Of a stretch of DNA of 9,082 nucleotides, positions 1 to 6,500 are shown in pieces. The notes beneath the pieces are model-generated. The model saw only the letters and a list, made by a program, of their open reading frames with translations, ran no database searches and was not told where the DNA came from. The stretch covers positions 1 to 9,082 of the forward strand of contig DAOUYQ010000022.1 in NCBI GenBank assembly GCA_030666035.1. The letters are read 5' to 3'. The translations under genes and the position numbers were made by a program. This DNA is from Microcaldota archaeon (GTDB lineage Archaea; Micrarchaeota; Micrarchaeia; Anstonellales; Bilamarchaeaceae). Positions within the stretch are counted from its first letter, which is position 1, and every line of letters starts with the position of its first letter.

Positions 1-202
1 GGCGGTGGTGAGTTTTCGAGCGTTTCGAAGGCCACGTCCCTAAGGGATCCTACCTCCAGAAACTACGACTCCGAAAATATTCCGAACCAAAAGCTTAAAA
101 GGTTAACTCTTTTTCCACAAATTACATTATTCTCACATATCTGTTCCAAAAACCACTGCACTGCTTAACCAGCTTAAAGAGCAGTAACCCAAAACTGAAA
201 AC
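1..202. other. Unresolved window edge and intergenic stretch
   Basis: No gene can be assigned here. The first 75 bases are clearly more GC-rich than the AT-rich stretch that follows. They contain two small inverted repeats: TTCGA/TCGAA around 15-29 and TCCCT/AGGGA at 37-47. GTGG near 5-10 and CCAC at 32-35 could enclose the first one. A TTTTAAGC-like box near 91-100 on the minus strand would place a minus-strand start near 70. This fits the 5' part of a structured RNA or short gene running out of the window. Alternatively, plus frame 1 is open from base 1 to the TAA at 166-168 (55 codons), so it could be the tail of a gene entering from the left. I cannot choose between these. Confidence 0.3.
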
Positions 203-222
203 AAAAAGAAGAAAAATGGGCC
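203..222. repeat. Direct repeat, distal copy (att-like)
   Basis: This 20-bp segment (AAAAAGAAGAAAAA followed by TGGGCC on the plus strand) is identical to 967-986, where its last six bases are the discriminator and terminal acceptor bases of the tRNA. The two copies lie 764 bp apart and flank the unknown gene at 245-868. An exact 20-bp repeat is unlikely by chance, although 14 of the bases are low-complexity purine sequence. It may be an integration footprint or simply a shared terminator module. Confidence 0.6.
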
Positions 223-238
223 TTAGGTTTGGCCCCAT
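203..238 (-). terminator. Hairpin plus T-tract terminator of the 245-868 gene
   Basis: On the minus strand, starting 6 bases after the stop codon of the upstream gene, arms at 231-238 and 216-222 (GGCCCCAT and ATGGGCC on the plus strand, one bulged base) form a short GC-rich hairpin with an 8-base loop. It is followed by TTTTTCTTCTTTTT. Archaeal termination depends mainly on the T-tract, and the hairpin strengthens the case. The same T-tract and six adjoining bases recur exactly after the tRNA at 967-986. Confidence 0.6.
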
Positions 239-244
239 GGATTT

Positions 245-868
245 CTATGCCCTGAGCCTCTTTTTTGGTTTTTTTGTTTCGGTTGGCTCAGATCTTTTGG
301 AAATTAGGCTAGGGACATCGCTTAGGGGATGCCAGTAGTCCCTCTCCAAATCATACATCTCTCCTGTTTGCGTGTTGTGGAGATATATCTTGTAATTTTT
401 AGGGTCTGCAGTCATTTCTTCCAATCTGCTGCCAAGTTTGTCAACTTTCTTTTCGGTTTTGAGGTACGCAGGACTGTCCATTCCACTCTTTTCTTCTATT
501 TCTTCTAGTTTTGCCTCTAATCTCTCCAATTTGATTATATTCTCTACAATAGTTTTGTTCATTTCAACCCTGAGTTCAACACGAGGTTTTTCTAAGAATT
601 TTTCTAGTGAGCCGAATGCACCGGAGTTGGTTCCAGCGCTAAGCAAGTCTTCCAGATATTTTCTTCTTATCAATCCGGTTCTGGATGCAAGTTTCTCTCC
701 CCCTGAAAAGGATTCTACTGTTACATTGTCTACTGCCCCTCCTGAGAAGACATTATCGCGCTCGCTGCTTACCCGGATAATTAAAGTGTCAGCATTTTTT
801 TCCATTTTGCCTATCGCGAAATTGCGTGCGTTCCTAAAATCAGTCTGGCTCCATATCTCAGTTGACAT
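245..868 (-). CDS. Hypothetical protein with central coiled coil
   Basis: This encodes 207 residues of unknown function; I recognise no family. The N-terminal half (about 1-100) mixes polar and hydrophobic segments. Residues about 103-152 are rich in Leu, Glu and Lys with heptad-like spacing (KLERLEAKLEEIEE) and probably form a coiled-coil hairpin. A short segment with Tyr and Trp follows (about 158-182), then a basic tail (TKKPKKRLRA). No signal peptide or membrane span is visible, so it is probably cytosolic. The ATG at 868 is preceded by GGTG about 8 bases upstream and by a TATA-like AT run. By eye the GC content is lower than in neighbouring genes. Together with the flanking direct repeat at the tRNA 3' end, this suggests acquired cargo, but no integrase accompanies it. 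Confidence 0.7.
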   Translation of the reverse strand: MSTEIWSQTDFRNARNFAIGKMEKNADTLIIRVSSERDNVFSGGAVDNVTVESFSGGEKLASRTGLIRRKYLEDLLSAGTNSGAFGSLEKFLEKPRVELRVEMNKTIVENIIKLERLEAKLEEIEEKSGMDSPAYLKTEKKVDKLGSRLEEMTADPKNYKIYLHNTQTGEMYDLERDYWHPLSDVPSLISKRSEPTETKKPKKRLRA

Positions 869-880
869 TTAAATACACCA

Positions 881-914
881 ATGTTAACATAGTCCGATAT
901 ATATATATATATCG
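881..914 (-). promoter_or_regulatory. AT-repeat TATA region with palindrome, promoter of the 245-868 gene
   Basis: Eight AT dinucleotides at 897-912, bounded by CG on both sides (the palindrome CGAT...ATCG, 895-914), lie about 27-45 bp upstream of the start codon at 868, where a TATA box is expected. Between this run and the ATG sits a perfect 10-bp palindrome, ATGTTAACAT (881-890), placed where a bound repressor would block initiation. The promoter role is inferred from position only. Confidence 0.45.
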
Positions 915-955
915 ATAGGATCTTTGCATTAGCTCCTTACCCTTCCAAACCATGA

Positions 956-980
956 ACAACAAGAATAAAAAGAAGAAAAA
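956..980 (-). terminator. T-rich terminator after the tRNA
   Basis: Directly after the discriminator base of the tRNA, the minus strand reads TTTTTCTTCTTTTTATTCTT. This is a typical archaeal T-rich terminator. No CCA is encoded, so CCA must be added after transcription. Confidence 0.6.
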
Positions 981-986
981 TGGGCC
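967..986. repeat. Direct repeat, tRNA-proximal copy (att-like)
   Basis: Identical over 20 bp to 203-222. This copy spans the tRNA terminator T-tract plus the discriminator and the last five acceptor bases. Beyond the exact match, 3 of the next 5 bases also agree. Archaeal integrative elements often use tRNA 3' ends as attachment sites. Here only six tRNA bases are shared, which is fewer than usual. Confidence 0.6.
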
Positions 987-1085
987 CAAGGGGATTTGAA
1001 CCCCTGACCTACGGCTGTCCTAGGACCAATGTATTAGAGGGGGCCATATAAGACCGTCGCTCTAACCAACCTGAGCTATGGGCCC
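981..1085 (-). tRNA. tRNA-Ile (anticodon UAU) with 30-nt intron
   Basis: The minus strand folds as a complete tRNA. The acceptor GGGCCCA pairs with TGGGCCC, the D-stem is GCTC/GAGC with loop AGGTTGGTTA, the anticodon stem is ACGGT/GCCGT (one G-U), the variable loop is AGGTC, the T-arm is AGGGG-TTCAAAT-CCCCT, and the discriminator is A. The span between the anticodon stems is 37 nt, seven for the loop and 30 for an intron. Removing it at the canonical 37/38 position leaves the loop CUUAUAA, giving anticodon UAU (1048-1050), which reads AUA isoleucine codons. The mature tRNA is 75 nt and CCA is not encoded. Most archaea read AUA with a CAU anticodon carrying agmatidine, so UAU is notable. The anticodon depends on the splice sites, which the bulge-helix-bulge supports. 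Confidence 0.88.
1017..1046 (-). other. tRNA intron (bulge-helix-bulge)
   Basis: On the minus strand the loop bases CTTA pair with TAGG of the intron's 3' part as a 4-bp central helix (one G-U). They are flanked by 3-nt bulges TAT on the 5' side and ACA on the 3' side. Cuts after the second base of each bulge (TA|T and AC|A) release exactly 30 nt. An inner stem GGCCC/GGTCC with one mismatch closes the intron side, and the anticodon stem closes the other. This is the substrate architecture of the archaeal tRNA splicing endonuclease. The intron is too short to encode a protein. Confidence 0.85.
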
Positions 1086-1126
1086 GTTATTCTGACAAAC
1101 GAGTACTCCAGTTTAATGCGCCAATA

Positions 1127-1136
1127 GTTTTTAAAC
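1127..1136 (-). promoter_or_regulatory. Possible tRNA promoter TATA box
   Basis: The minus strand reads GTTTAAAAAC 42-51 bp upstream of the mature tRNA 5' end. A start about 27 bp downstream would leave a leader of roughly 15-20 nt for RNase P to remove. CATTAAAC at about 1111-1118 is an alternative closer to the gene. Confidence 0.35.
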
Positions 1137-1167
1137 AATAAGCACAAGCCCGCCCAAAGCAGCAACC

Positions 1168-1177
1168 TTTAAAAATC
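1168..1177 (+). promoter_or_regulatory. TATA box of the 1198 gene
   Basis: TTTAAAAATC is centred about 26 bp upstream of the ATG at 1198. Transcription would start at or next to the start codon, giving a leaderless mRNA. No Shine-Dalgarno is seen before this ATG, which agrees. Confidence 0.55.
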
Positions 1178-1197
1178 TAAGAACCCGAAATCCCTCC

Positions 1198-1686
1198 ATG
1201 GCGCTCGTAGATTTTACCGGGTTCAGCAAGAAAGTCCTTGCTGCAGTTAAAGGAAAGCTTACCACCAAGGAGATTGGAGTTCTAAAGAGGCTTTTTATCC
1301 GGGTGAAAAAGCGCAATACAATCCTCGCAGCAGGCCTTCTCTCTGCATTGAAAGCAGGGGGTGCCACCAAGCGGGATACAGATAAGCTCTCAATAATCCT
1401 GGAGCGCGCAAATGATAGGATCCTGGAAGGAAAAAAGCCATTTACCCTAATAGACAAAAAGGATCTTGCAACAATTTTCGCACGCGCAAACATGCCCATG
1501 AAAGCAGAGGCCAAATTCAAGCACAATGTAGAATCAGATACAGATGACCTTTTGATTTCCCAGATTACAGAATCAATTCATAGAGAAGAAAGGAAAAAGT
1601 TTGGTTTTGTCCCAGAGAAAAAAATGAAAAAGAAAGGGCATTTGGTTCCAAGCCGCCCAAAGAAAAAACCGCAGATGCGCAGATGA
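1198..1686 (+). CDS. Small basic hypothetical protein
   Basis: This encodes 162 residues that I cannot place in a family. It looks largely helical up to about residue 135 and strongly basic overall, ending in a Lys/Arg-rich tail (KKMKKKGHLVPSRPKKKPQM). There is no signal peptide or membrane span. The basic tail suggests nucleic-acid or ribosome binding, but that is inference from composition only. The start at 1198 is chosen because a TATA box lies 26 bp upstream and the reading frame is unbroken from there. The stop codon is 6 bp before the ATG of the LAGLIDADG-fold gene, so the two are probably co-transcribed. That partner has a very acidic central linker, so an electrostatic interaction is conceivable but untested. 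Confidence 0.8.
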   Translation: MALVDFTGFSKKVLAAVKGKLTTKEIGVLKRLFIRVKKRNTILAAGLLSALKAGGATKRDTDKLSIILERANDRILEGKKPFTLIDKKDLATIFARANMPMKAEAKFKHNVESDTDDLLISQITESIHREERKKFGFVPEKKMKKKGHLVPSRPKKKPQMRR

Positions 1687-1692
1687 TTTCCT

Positions 1693-2277
1693 ATGAAAAT
1701 GAATCTTACCCCGGAACTCTCATACATTATAGGTTTTTGGAAAGAGTTGCGTACAAAGGAAGGAATAGGCGTCAGTGGAAACGAAGAGCAGCTCTCAATT
1801 TTTGCAAAAGCAGTCCTGGACATTGGCCTCACCGAATCCAACAGGCTTCTTGCATCCGGCCCAAAAGAGCCCGAGGAGCCAAAGGAGGATCAAGAGGAAG
1901 AAAAACCGGAAGAGGACCCAATTGCCCCGGAAATCAGCTCAGTATATTTCTACCACACTTCGTACAGGAAATTTTTCCAAAAAGTAATTGAAGACGAATT
2001 AGAGCGCTTCAAATACAAAAATGAATACAGTGCAAACTTCCTTGCCGGGCTCTTTGATGCAATAGGCTCAATAACCGATGATGGCAAACCATACTTTTTG
2101 GGATGCACCCCAAAAGATGAAATGCTCCTTTATAGGTTAGGGTTTAACCTGATTAAGAGGGGCAGGTACATCTACTTTGCCCGCCCACTCAAATTTTTGA
2201 CCCACATCAAGCCATTTACGAGAAAATATGCATCACACCCGGCATTGGCCAAAAGCTATACCATTCCAACTAAATAG
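1693..2277 (+). CDS. Freestanding LAGLIDADG-fold protein, probably catalytically inactive
   Basis: This 194-residue protein contains the motif LAGLFDAIG (residues 117-125), followed by a typical alpha-beta tail with Tyr-Ile-Tyr and FLTHIKPF, as in LAGLIDADG homing endonucleases. A weaker first repeat begins at YIIGFWKEL (residues 11-19). The two halves are joined by an acidic linker (about 57-80, rich in Glu and Pro), so a pseudo-dimer fold is likely. In active enzymes the eighth motif position is the metal-binding Asp or Glu. Here it is Ile124 in the second motif and Leu19 in the first, so cleavage is probably lost, as in the WhiA regulators. A DNA-binding or regulatory role is an inference. 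The gene sits 6 bp after the 1198-1686 gene, and its last codons and stop lie within the inverted repeat at 2256-2396. Met3 (ATG at 1699) is an alternative start. Confidence 0.75.
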   Translation: MKMNLTPELSYIIGFWKELRTKEGIGVSGNEEQLSIFAKAVLDIGLTESNRLLASGPKEPEEPKEDQEEEKPEEDPIAPEISSVYFYHTSYRKFFQKVIEDELERFKYKNEYSANFLAGLFDAIGSITDDGKPYFLGCTPKDEMLLYRLGFNLIKRGRYIYFARPLKFLTHIKPFTRKYASHPALAKSYTIPTK

Positions 2278-2396
2278 CGCATAGTTTCCCAGGTGCATCA
2301 AATGATCATTTTTTGGAAAAACACCCCGATTATTTTAGATATTGAAACTATGCATGTTAATACATTAGTGATATTGCTTTTGTTGGAATGGTATAG
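2256..2396. repeat. 141-bp nested inverted-repeat element (MITE-like)
   Basis: A perfect 15-bp inverted repeat, CTATACCATTCCAAC (2256-2270) and GTTGGAATGGTATAG (2382-2396), bounds the segment. Nested inside is a perfect 10-bp inverted repeat, GCATAGTTTC (2279-2288) and GAAACTATGC (2344-2353). Further in are a 12-bp palindrome AAATGATCATTT (2300-2311) and GGTG/CACC (2292-2295 and 2322-2325). ATGT/ACAT (2354-2365) forms another hairpin on the right side. The left arm encodes the last codons of the LAGLIDADG-fold gene. If the outer TA of each arm is a target duplication, the ends resemble those of a mariner/IS630-type miniature element. A cruciform or RNA structure with a regulatory role is an alternative. 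Apart from this element, the 2278-2443 gap contains only the yjbQ promoter region. Confidence 0.7.
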
Positions 2397-2397
2397 G

Positions 2398-2422
2398 TGC
2401 TGCTTGCAGCAAGGGTTTTAAT
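2398..2422 (+). promoter_or_regulatory. Promoter of the yjbQ-nadK operon with adjacent palindrome
   Basis: TTTTAAT (2416-2422) is centred about 25 bp upstream of the ATG at 2444, fitting a leaderless start there. Immediately before it is an interrupted palindrome, TGCTGC-TT-GCAGCA (2398-2411), overlapping the position of the BRE element that TFB contacts. It could be an operator, but this is inferred from position and symmetry. Confidence 0.45.
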
Positions 2423-2443
2423 GGTTATTTGCTTCAACCTTCC

Positions 2444-2827
2444 ATGCGCAAGTTTAGTGTGTCCACTTCAAAAACCATTGAAGTATTGGATATCACGGAA
2501 AAAGTTTTCTCAGCAATAGAAGGGCTGGAAGGCAAAGCAGGCCTAATCCATGTTCCCCACACCACTGCAGCGGTAATGGTAAATGAATTCGAGCCAAACA
2601 TTAAGCAGGATTTCGAAACGCTTTATTCGGTCATGGTTCCGGATTTGGACTATAAGCATGAGCACGTAGACAAGAATGCCCGGGCCCACCTTAGCGCATC
2701 CCTAATTGGAAATTCCGCAACTTTCCCCCTGGAAGGGGGGAAACCTGTGCTTGGAACCTGGCAAAGAATAATTTTTGTTGAATTGGATGGCCCAAGGCAG
2801 AGAGACGTTTATGTTCAGGTGTTATGA
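2444..2827 (+). CDS. yjbQ: YjbQ/UPF0047 family protein
   Basis: This 127-residue protein shows the hallmarks of the YjbQ (UPF0047, COG0432) family: HVPHTTAAVMVNE (36-48), NARAHLSASLIGNS (78-91), PLEGGKPVLGTWQRI (95-109) and the ending ELDGPRQRDVYVQV. The conserved His36, His39, Glu48 and His82 probably form the active or metal site. Bacterial members have weak thiamine-phosphate synthase activity, but the true role is uncertain. Length is near the family norm (about 130-140). I start at the ATG at 2444 because the TATA box lies 25 bp upstream; a TTG at 2429 would add five residues and seems less likely. The stop overlaps the start of the NAD kinase gene by 4 bp (ATGA), so the two are translationally coupled. 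Confidence 0.9.
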   Translation: MRKFSVSTSKTIEVLDITEKVFSAIEGLEGKAGLIHVPHTTAAVMVNEFEPNIKQDFETLYSVMVPDLDYKHEHVDKNARAHLSASLIGNSATFPLEGGKPVLGTWQRIIFVELDGPRQRDVYVQVL

Positions 2828-3519
2828 TGAAGGCAAAAATATTATGGAACACAAAGAAGAAATGGGCAGTTGGCCTTTTTGCAGAAGTGAAAGATTTCCT
2901 TAAGAAAAAACGTGTGCAGCTGGTAAGGCAGAAGCCGGATTTTACAATTGTAATTGGTGGAGATGGCACAATTCTCTATTATAAAGATAAACTGGAGGGC
3001 CCGGTTTTTGCAATAGGAAGCGAGCGGAGCTTTATCTGCCAGTGCATAAGCAAAAATTGGGAGCATGCCCTTTCCCAGTTCATCTCCAAACCCAGATATG
3101 AAGAGAGAATCCTGCTCAAGGCGCAGCATCGCGGGAAGAAATACACTGCGATAAATGATATTGCAATGCTTTCCAAGTTCCACGAAGTCCTTACAATCTC
3201 ATTGGATATTGGGGGGGATGGATACTGCTTTGATGCAGATGGGGTAGTGGTTTCTACACCCACAGGCTCCACAGCTTATGCATATGCTGCAGGGGGCCCG
3301 GTTATAGAGCCAACCCTTGAAGTATTCAGCATTGTGCCCTTAGCCCCGGACAAGAGGCTTTTTGACCCGCTTGTTGTTTCTGCAGCACACAAAATCATAT
3401 TATCAGCAGATACTCCCTCCCACATTGTAATTGATGGGAAAAAACCACTCCAGGTAAAGAAAGGGGAAAAAGTTACAATAACCAAAAGCAAGAAAAAAAT
3501 AAAATTTGCAATCCGCTAA
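2824..3519 (+). CDS. nadK: NAD kinase, divergent short form
   Basis: It probably phosphorylates NAD to NADP in the cytosol. The 231 residues include the nucleotide-binding motif IGGDGTIL (44-51), the Asn-Asp pair AINDIAM (109-115), the C-terminal glycine-rich signature DGVVVSTPTGSTAYAYAAGG (139-158) and the segment SIVPLAP. Asp47 corresponds to the catalytic Asp of the GGDG motif. The protein is shorter than most NAD kinases (about 250-300). The usual GxNxGxxGFL segment after GGDG is replaced by AIGSERSFICQC (63-74), so it belongs to a divergent branch. Two ATG codons stand in tandem at 2824 and 2827; the first overlaps the yjbQ stop. The gene ends one base before the stop of the converging macroglobulin gene, and a T-tract just beyond (3524-3532) may terminate it. 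Confidence 0.92.
   Translation: MMKAKILWNTKKKWAVGLFAEVKDFLKKKRVQLVRQKPDFTIVIGGDGTILYYKDKLEGPVFAIGSERSFICQCISKNWEHALSQFISKPRYEERILLKAQHRGKKYTAINDIAMLSKFHEVLTISLDIGGDGYCFDADGVVVSTPTGSTAYAYAAGGPVIEPTLEVFSIVPLAPDKRLFDPLVVSAAHKIILSADTPSHIVIDGKKPLQVKKGEKVTITKSKKKIKFAIR
3484..3504 (-). terminator. T-rich terminator of the macroglobulin gene
   Basis: On the minus strand, 17-37 bases past the stop codon, the sequence is T-rich (TTTTATTTTTTTCTTGCTTTT). It lies inside the 3' end of nadK, where it encodes the Lys-rich tail of the kinase. Confidence 0.45.
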
Positions 3520-3520
3520 C

Positions 3521-6500
3521 TCATTTCTTTTTCCAGAAATACAAAATTGCAATGCACAAAACTACTGTTACTCCGAGAAAAAGCAGCATTCCATCATTTG
3601 CATTATTCTCAGGGGGAGTTTCCCCAACTTCACCTTCGCCCCCCACTTCCCCTTCAAAATACTCTTCATCTGATTCAAATGCATAAGTGACTTTCCCAGG
3701 GCCCACAACTATCTCATTTTCTCCAGGAACAACAGTGTGCTCTGATTCACTTCCATCTACATTTACCCTAAGCACTGCAGGCTCTATGCCGCCCCAGTAA
3801 ACTTTGAGTGTTGTATTGTATTCAGTTACATATGGCTCGATATATGCCTTTTCATAGAAGCTAAAGTGGACAAAATCAGAGTATCCCCCTACTTCCGGGG
3901 CATACATGTGGTATGCATGCGTAGGCAATGCAGTAAAGTCCCCCTTATGCGTTACGCGCAGCTTATATGTAATTTCAGTATCCTCCAGCCGGTCGAAGAA
4001 GAATACTGCCTTGTCAGCCCGTGCTTCCATCCGGTATCCCCCATAATACCACCAGTATCTTGAGCCTTCCTGAATGATTTCTGTCCCCAGGGGTATTGGG
4101 TCTTCTACTGCTACGTATTCCCCACTTCCATTAATACGCAGGGTAACCGTAATCTCATCCCCTACCTTTGCAAAAGTCCGTTCATATTTCCTCTCAAGTG
4201 CAATCTCCCCCTCGGGAATTTCTTCAGTGTAATATGTTTCAATCAAATTGTAGTAGAGCGGCCCAAATCCATCCCGCTCAATTTTAATTTCATGCTCCCC
4301 TGCAGGAAGCCCAATTTCTTTAGTTGCCGCACTCTTGTGCCCAAGCCTTTTTTCAAATATTTTTTCCCCATCCAGGTATACAGATGCAACATAATCTGAA
4401 TCCATCTCGCCTGTTTTTTTCGCATATTCGGTGAGGGCCAGCACAGTGCATGCAGTATCCTTTGTACTCCTCCAGTACCTTCCTGTTTTGTGCACCATAA
4501 GCCAGTTTACGCATTTTTTTGCATCATCCATTTTTCCATTTTCAACTAAGCTCTCCACCGCATAGGATGTCAATTCAGTATCACTATGGTACCAGCTGTA
4601 TTTCTCCCCATACTCAAGGTGGCAGTAATCCCCGGCACACTCAAGCATTGAAACAAGGCGTTCGCAATCCCCATCGTCACATTCAGCAAGTGCCCCAAAC
4701 GAATCCATTGCATAGCTATGCACAAGGGAGGAATCTATCCGGTTCAGCACAAACCGCCCATAAGAACTGTTGCCGCGCTCAAGTGCCTCCAGCCCGCGTG
4801 AATAAACTTCCCCATCAACAACTATTCCTGCATCTTTCGCAATAGCCAGCCCACTCATTACATATGCAGTAATCCTCTCGTCCTTTCCCCGGAACCAGCC
4901 CCAGCTCCCATCTGCATTCTGGTGCTGGTATATCCTCCCTAGCCCATCATCAATTAGTGCAGTGAGGTTTTCACCTCCAGTGTACTCAATGCCAAGCTCA
5001 TTCATTGCATGCACGAGCACAACATTCGGGAGAAAACCACTCATTGTTTGCTCTATGCATCCATAGGGGTAGCTCACAAGGTAATCCAGGCTCTCAAATG
5101 CAGAAGACAGTATTGAAGAATGCAGGTAAAGGGTTACATTCGCATCTTCCGGGCTGCCATAGGAAACAGTTTGTGGGCTGCTTTCAACTATTCCGGATTG
5201 CCCATCAACAATTTTTACTCCAAGTTCCAGCACTTCCAGCGGAAGTTTTACTGCGTCTCCTTCCCCCCCTTCAACCCAGAGCGTGAGCTCACCTTCACCC
5301 GCCTCCATCGCCTTTATGGGAATATACACTGTTTTTGATTCCCCGCTCTCAAGGCTTACATAATTTATCGGGCTTCCCAGCACCCAGATGTTGCCGGTAG
5401 CCTCAAGCGTAATTTTGAAAGTTTTCCTCTCTTCCCCGTAATTAAATACGGTAATCGGAATTGCGGCAGCATCATCCACAACAAGTGCCGCAGGAAGGCT
5501 CATCCTTCCAATCACATCCTTGGTCACCAGGATATCACTGCTTCCCATCCCAACAGCAACTCCCTCATTCGCAACCACGGTTATGTTCCAGGTGGTAAGC
5601 GTATCAGGAATATGCCAGATAATCTCCTTTTTCCCATCCTCAAGAATTATGTAGGGAATCCAGAGCGCGGTCTCTATGAATTTCTCACGCACCGCTATAT
5701 CTTCCTTCCCAACTTCTTCCCCTTCTGGGCTAGGGACAGCTTCCTCAGCAACATCATAATATGCCCCCCCATCCACCATAATGTTTTTCCCCATTGGGTA
5801 GGCCCTGTAATCATCCCAACTAAATTGTACAGTATACCCCTCCAGCGGATATCCATAAAATTGCTTGTAAATATCATTCCAGGCTGCCCCGGAGAGGTCA
5901 ATTATTGCCTGGTCCACAATTGAAATGGACGCGGCTGCATTGGACCGTGATTCCGCCCGCTCCGCATCAATTACGATGCGCGCAACTCCCCCTGGCCCAT
6001 ACACTGCCCCATGCCCAATCTCTATTTTAACCCAGTCATCTCCCCGCACCATGTAATTTCCATATCCAGAATACCTCTCGCCATCCCTTATTATGTAAAA
6101 TTGCAGGGTACTGGTTTCCCCAGCAGTAAGCTCCAGCTTGTTTATCCCAGGCGAGATATTAAAGAATTCAATCTGTGGAGTGCTTCCCAGGGAAACAACA
6201 ATTAATTCCCCTTCAATTGGGGAAGTCAATGTAACTTCAATCCCCTCTCCCTTTGCATATTCCTCCTTATCCAGATTCGCTTCAATGTAGTTCCAGTTCC
6301 ACCAGCTCCATTCCGATACATAGAAGTAGTTTTCTGTTTCCGCATCAGTGGATTCTGCAATAAGGCAATAACCCCCATATTCAAGAGGGGTGAATTCAAA
6401 GCTGTATGCGCCTTCCACAGTGCTGAAATTTGATTCAAATACTGGCACAGCACTCTCATTCACCATCCTTTTTTCATCATAATAATAGTATTCATCACTC

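Noticed and set aside
438..872. Long plus-strand reading frame opposite the 245-868 gene
   Set aside because: It is Ser/Phe/Leu-rich, the usual antisense shadow of a Lys/Glu-rich coiled-coil gene. The minus-strand frame has a better composition, promoter position and terminator.
1017..2277. LAGLIDADG gene as the homing endonuclease for the nearby tRNA intron
   Set aside because: The intron is only 30 nt and does not contain the gene, the gene is on the opposite strand in its own operon, and its catalytic positions are lost. Proximity alone is not enough.
2256..2396. CRISPR array or tandem repeat
   Set aside because: The repeats are inverted and nested, each present as one pair, with no regular spacers.
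2429..2443. TTG start five codons upstream for yjbQ
   Set aside because: It would begin only about 10 bp after the TATA box, and the ATG at 2444 fits the leaderless spacing and the family N-terminus.
2691..3491. Minus-strand frames opposite yjbQ and nadK
   Set aside because: They lie opposite clearly recognised conserved proteins and show no family features.
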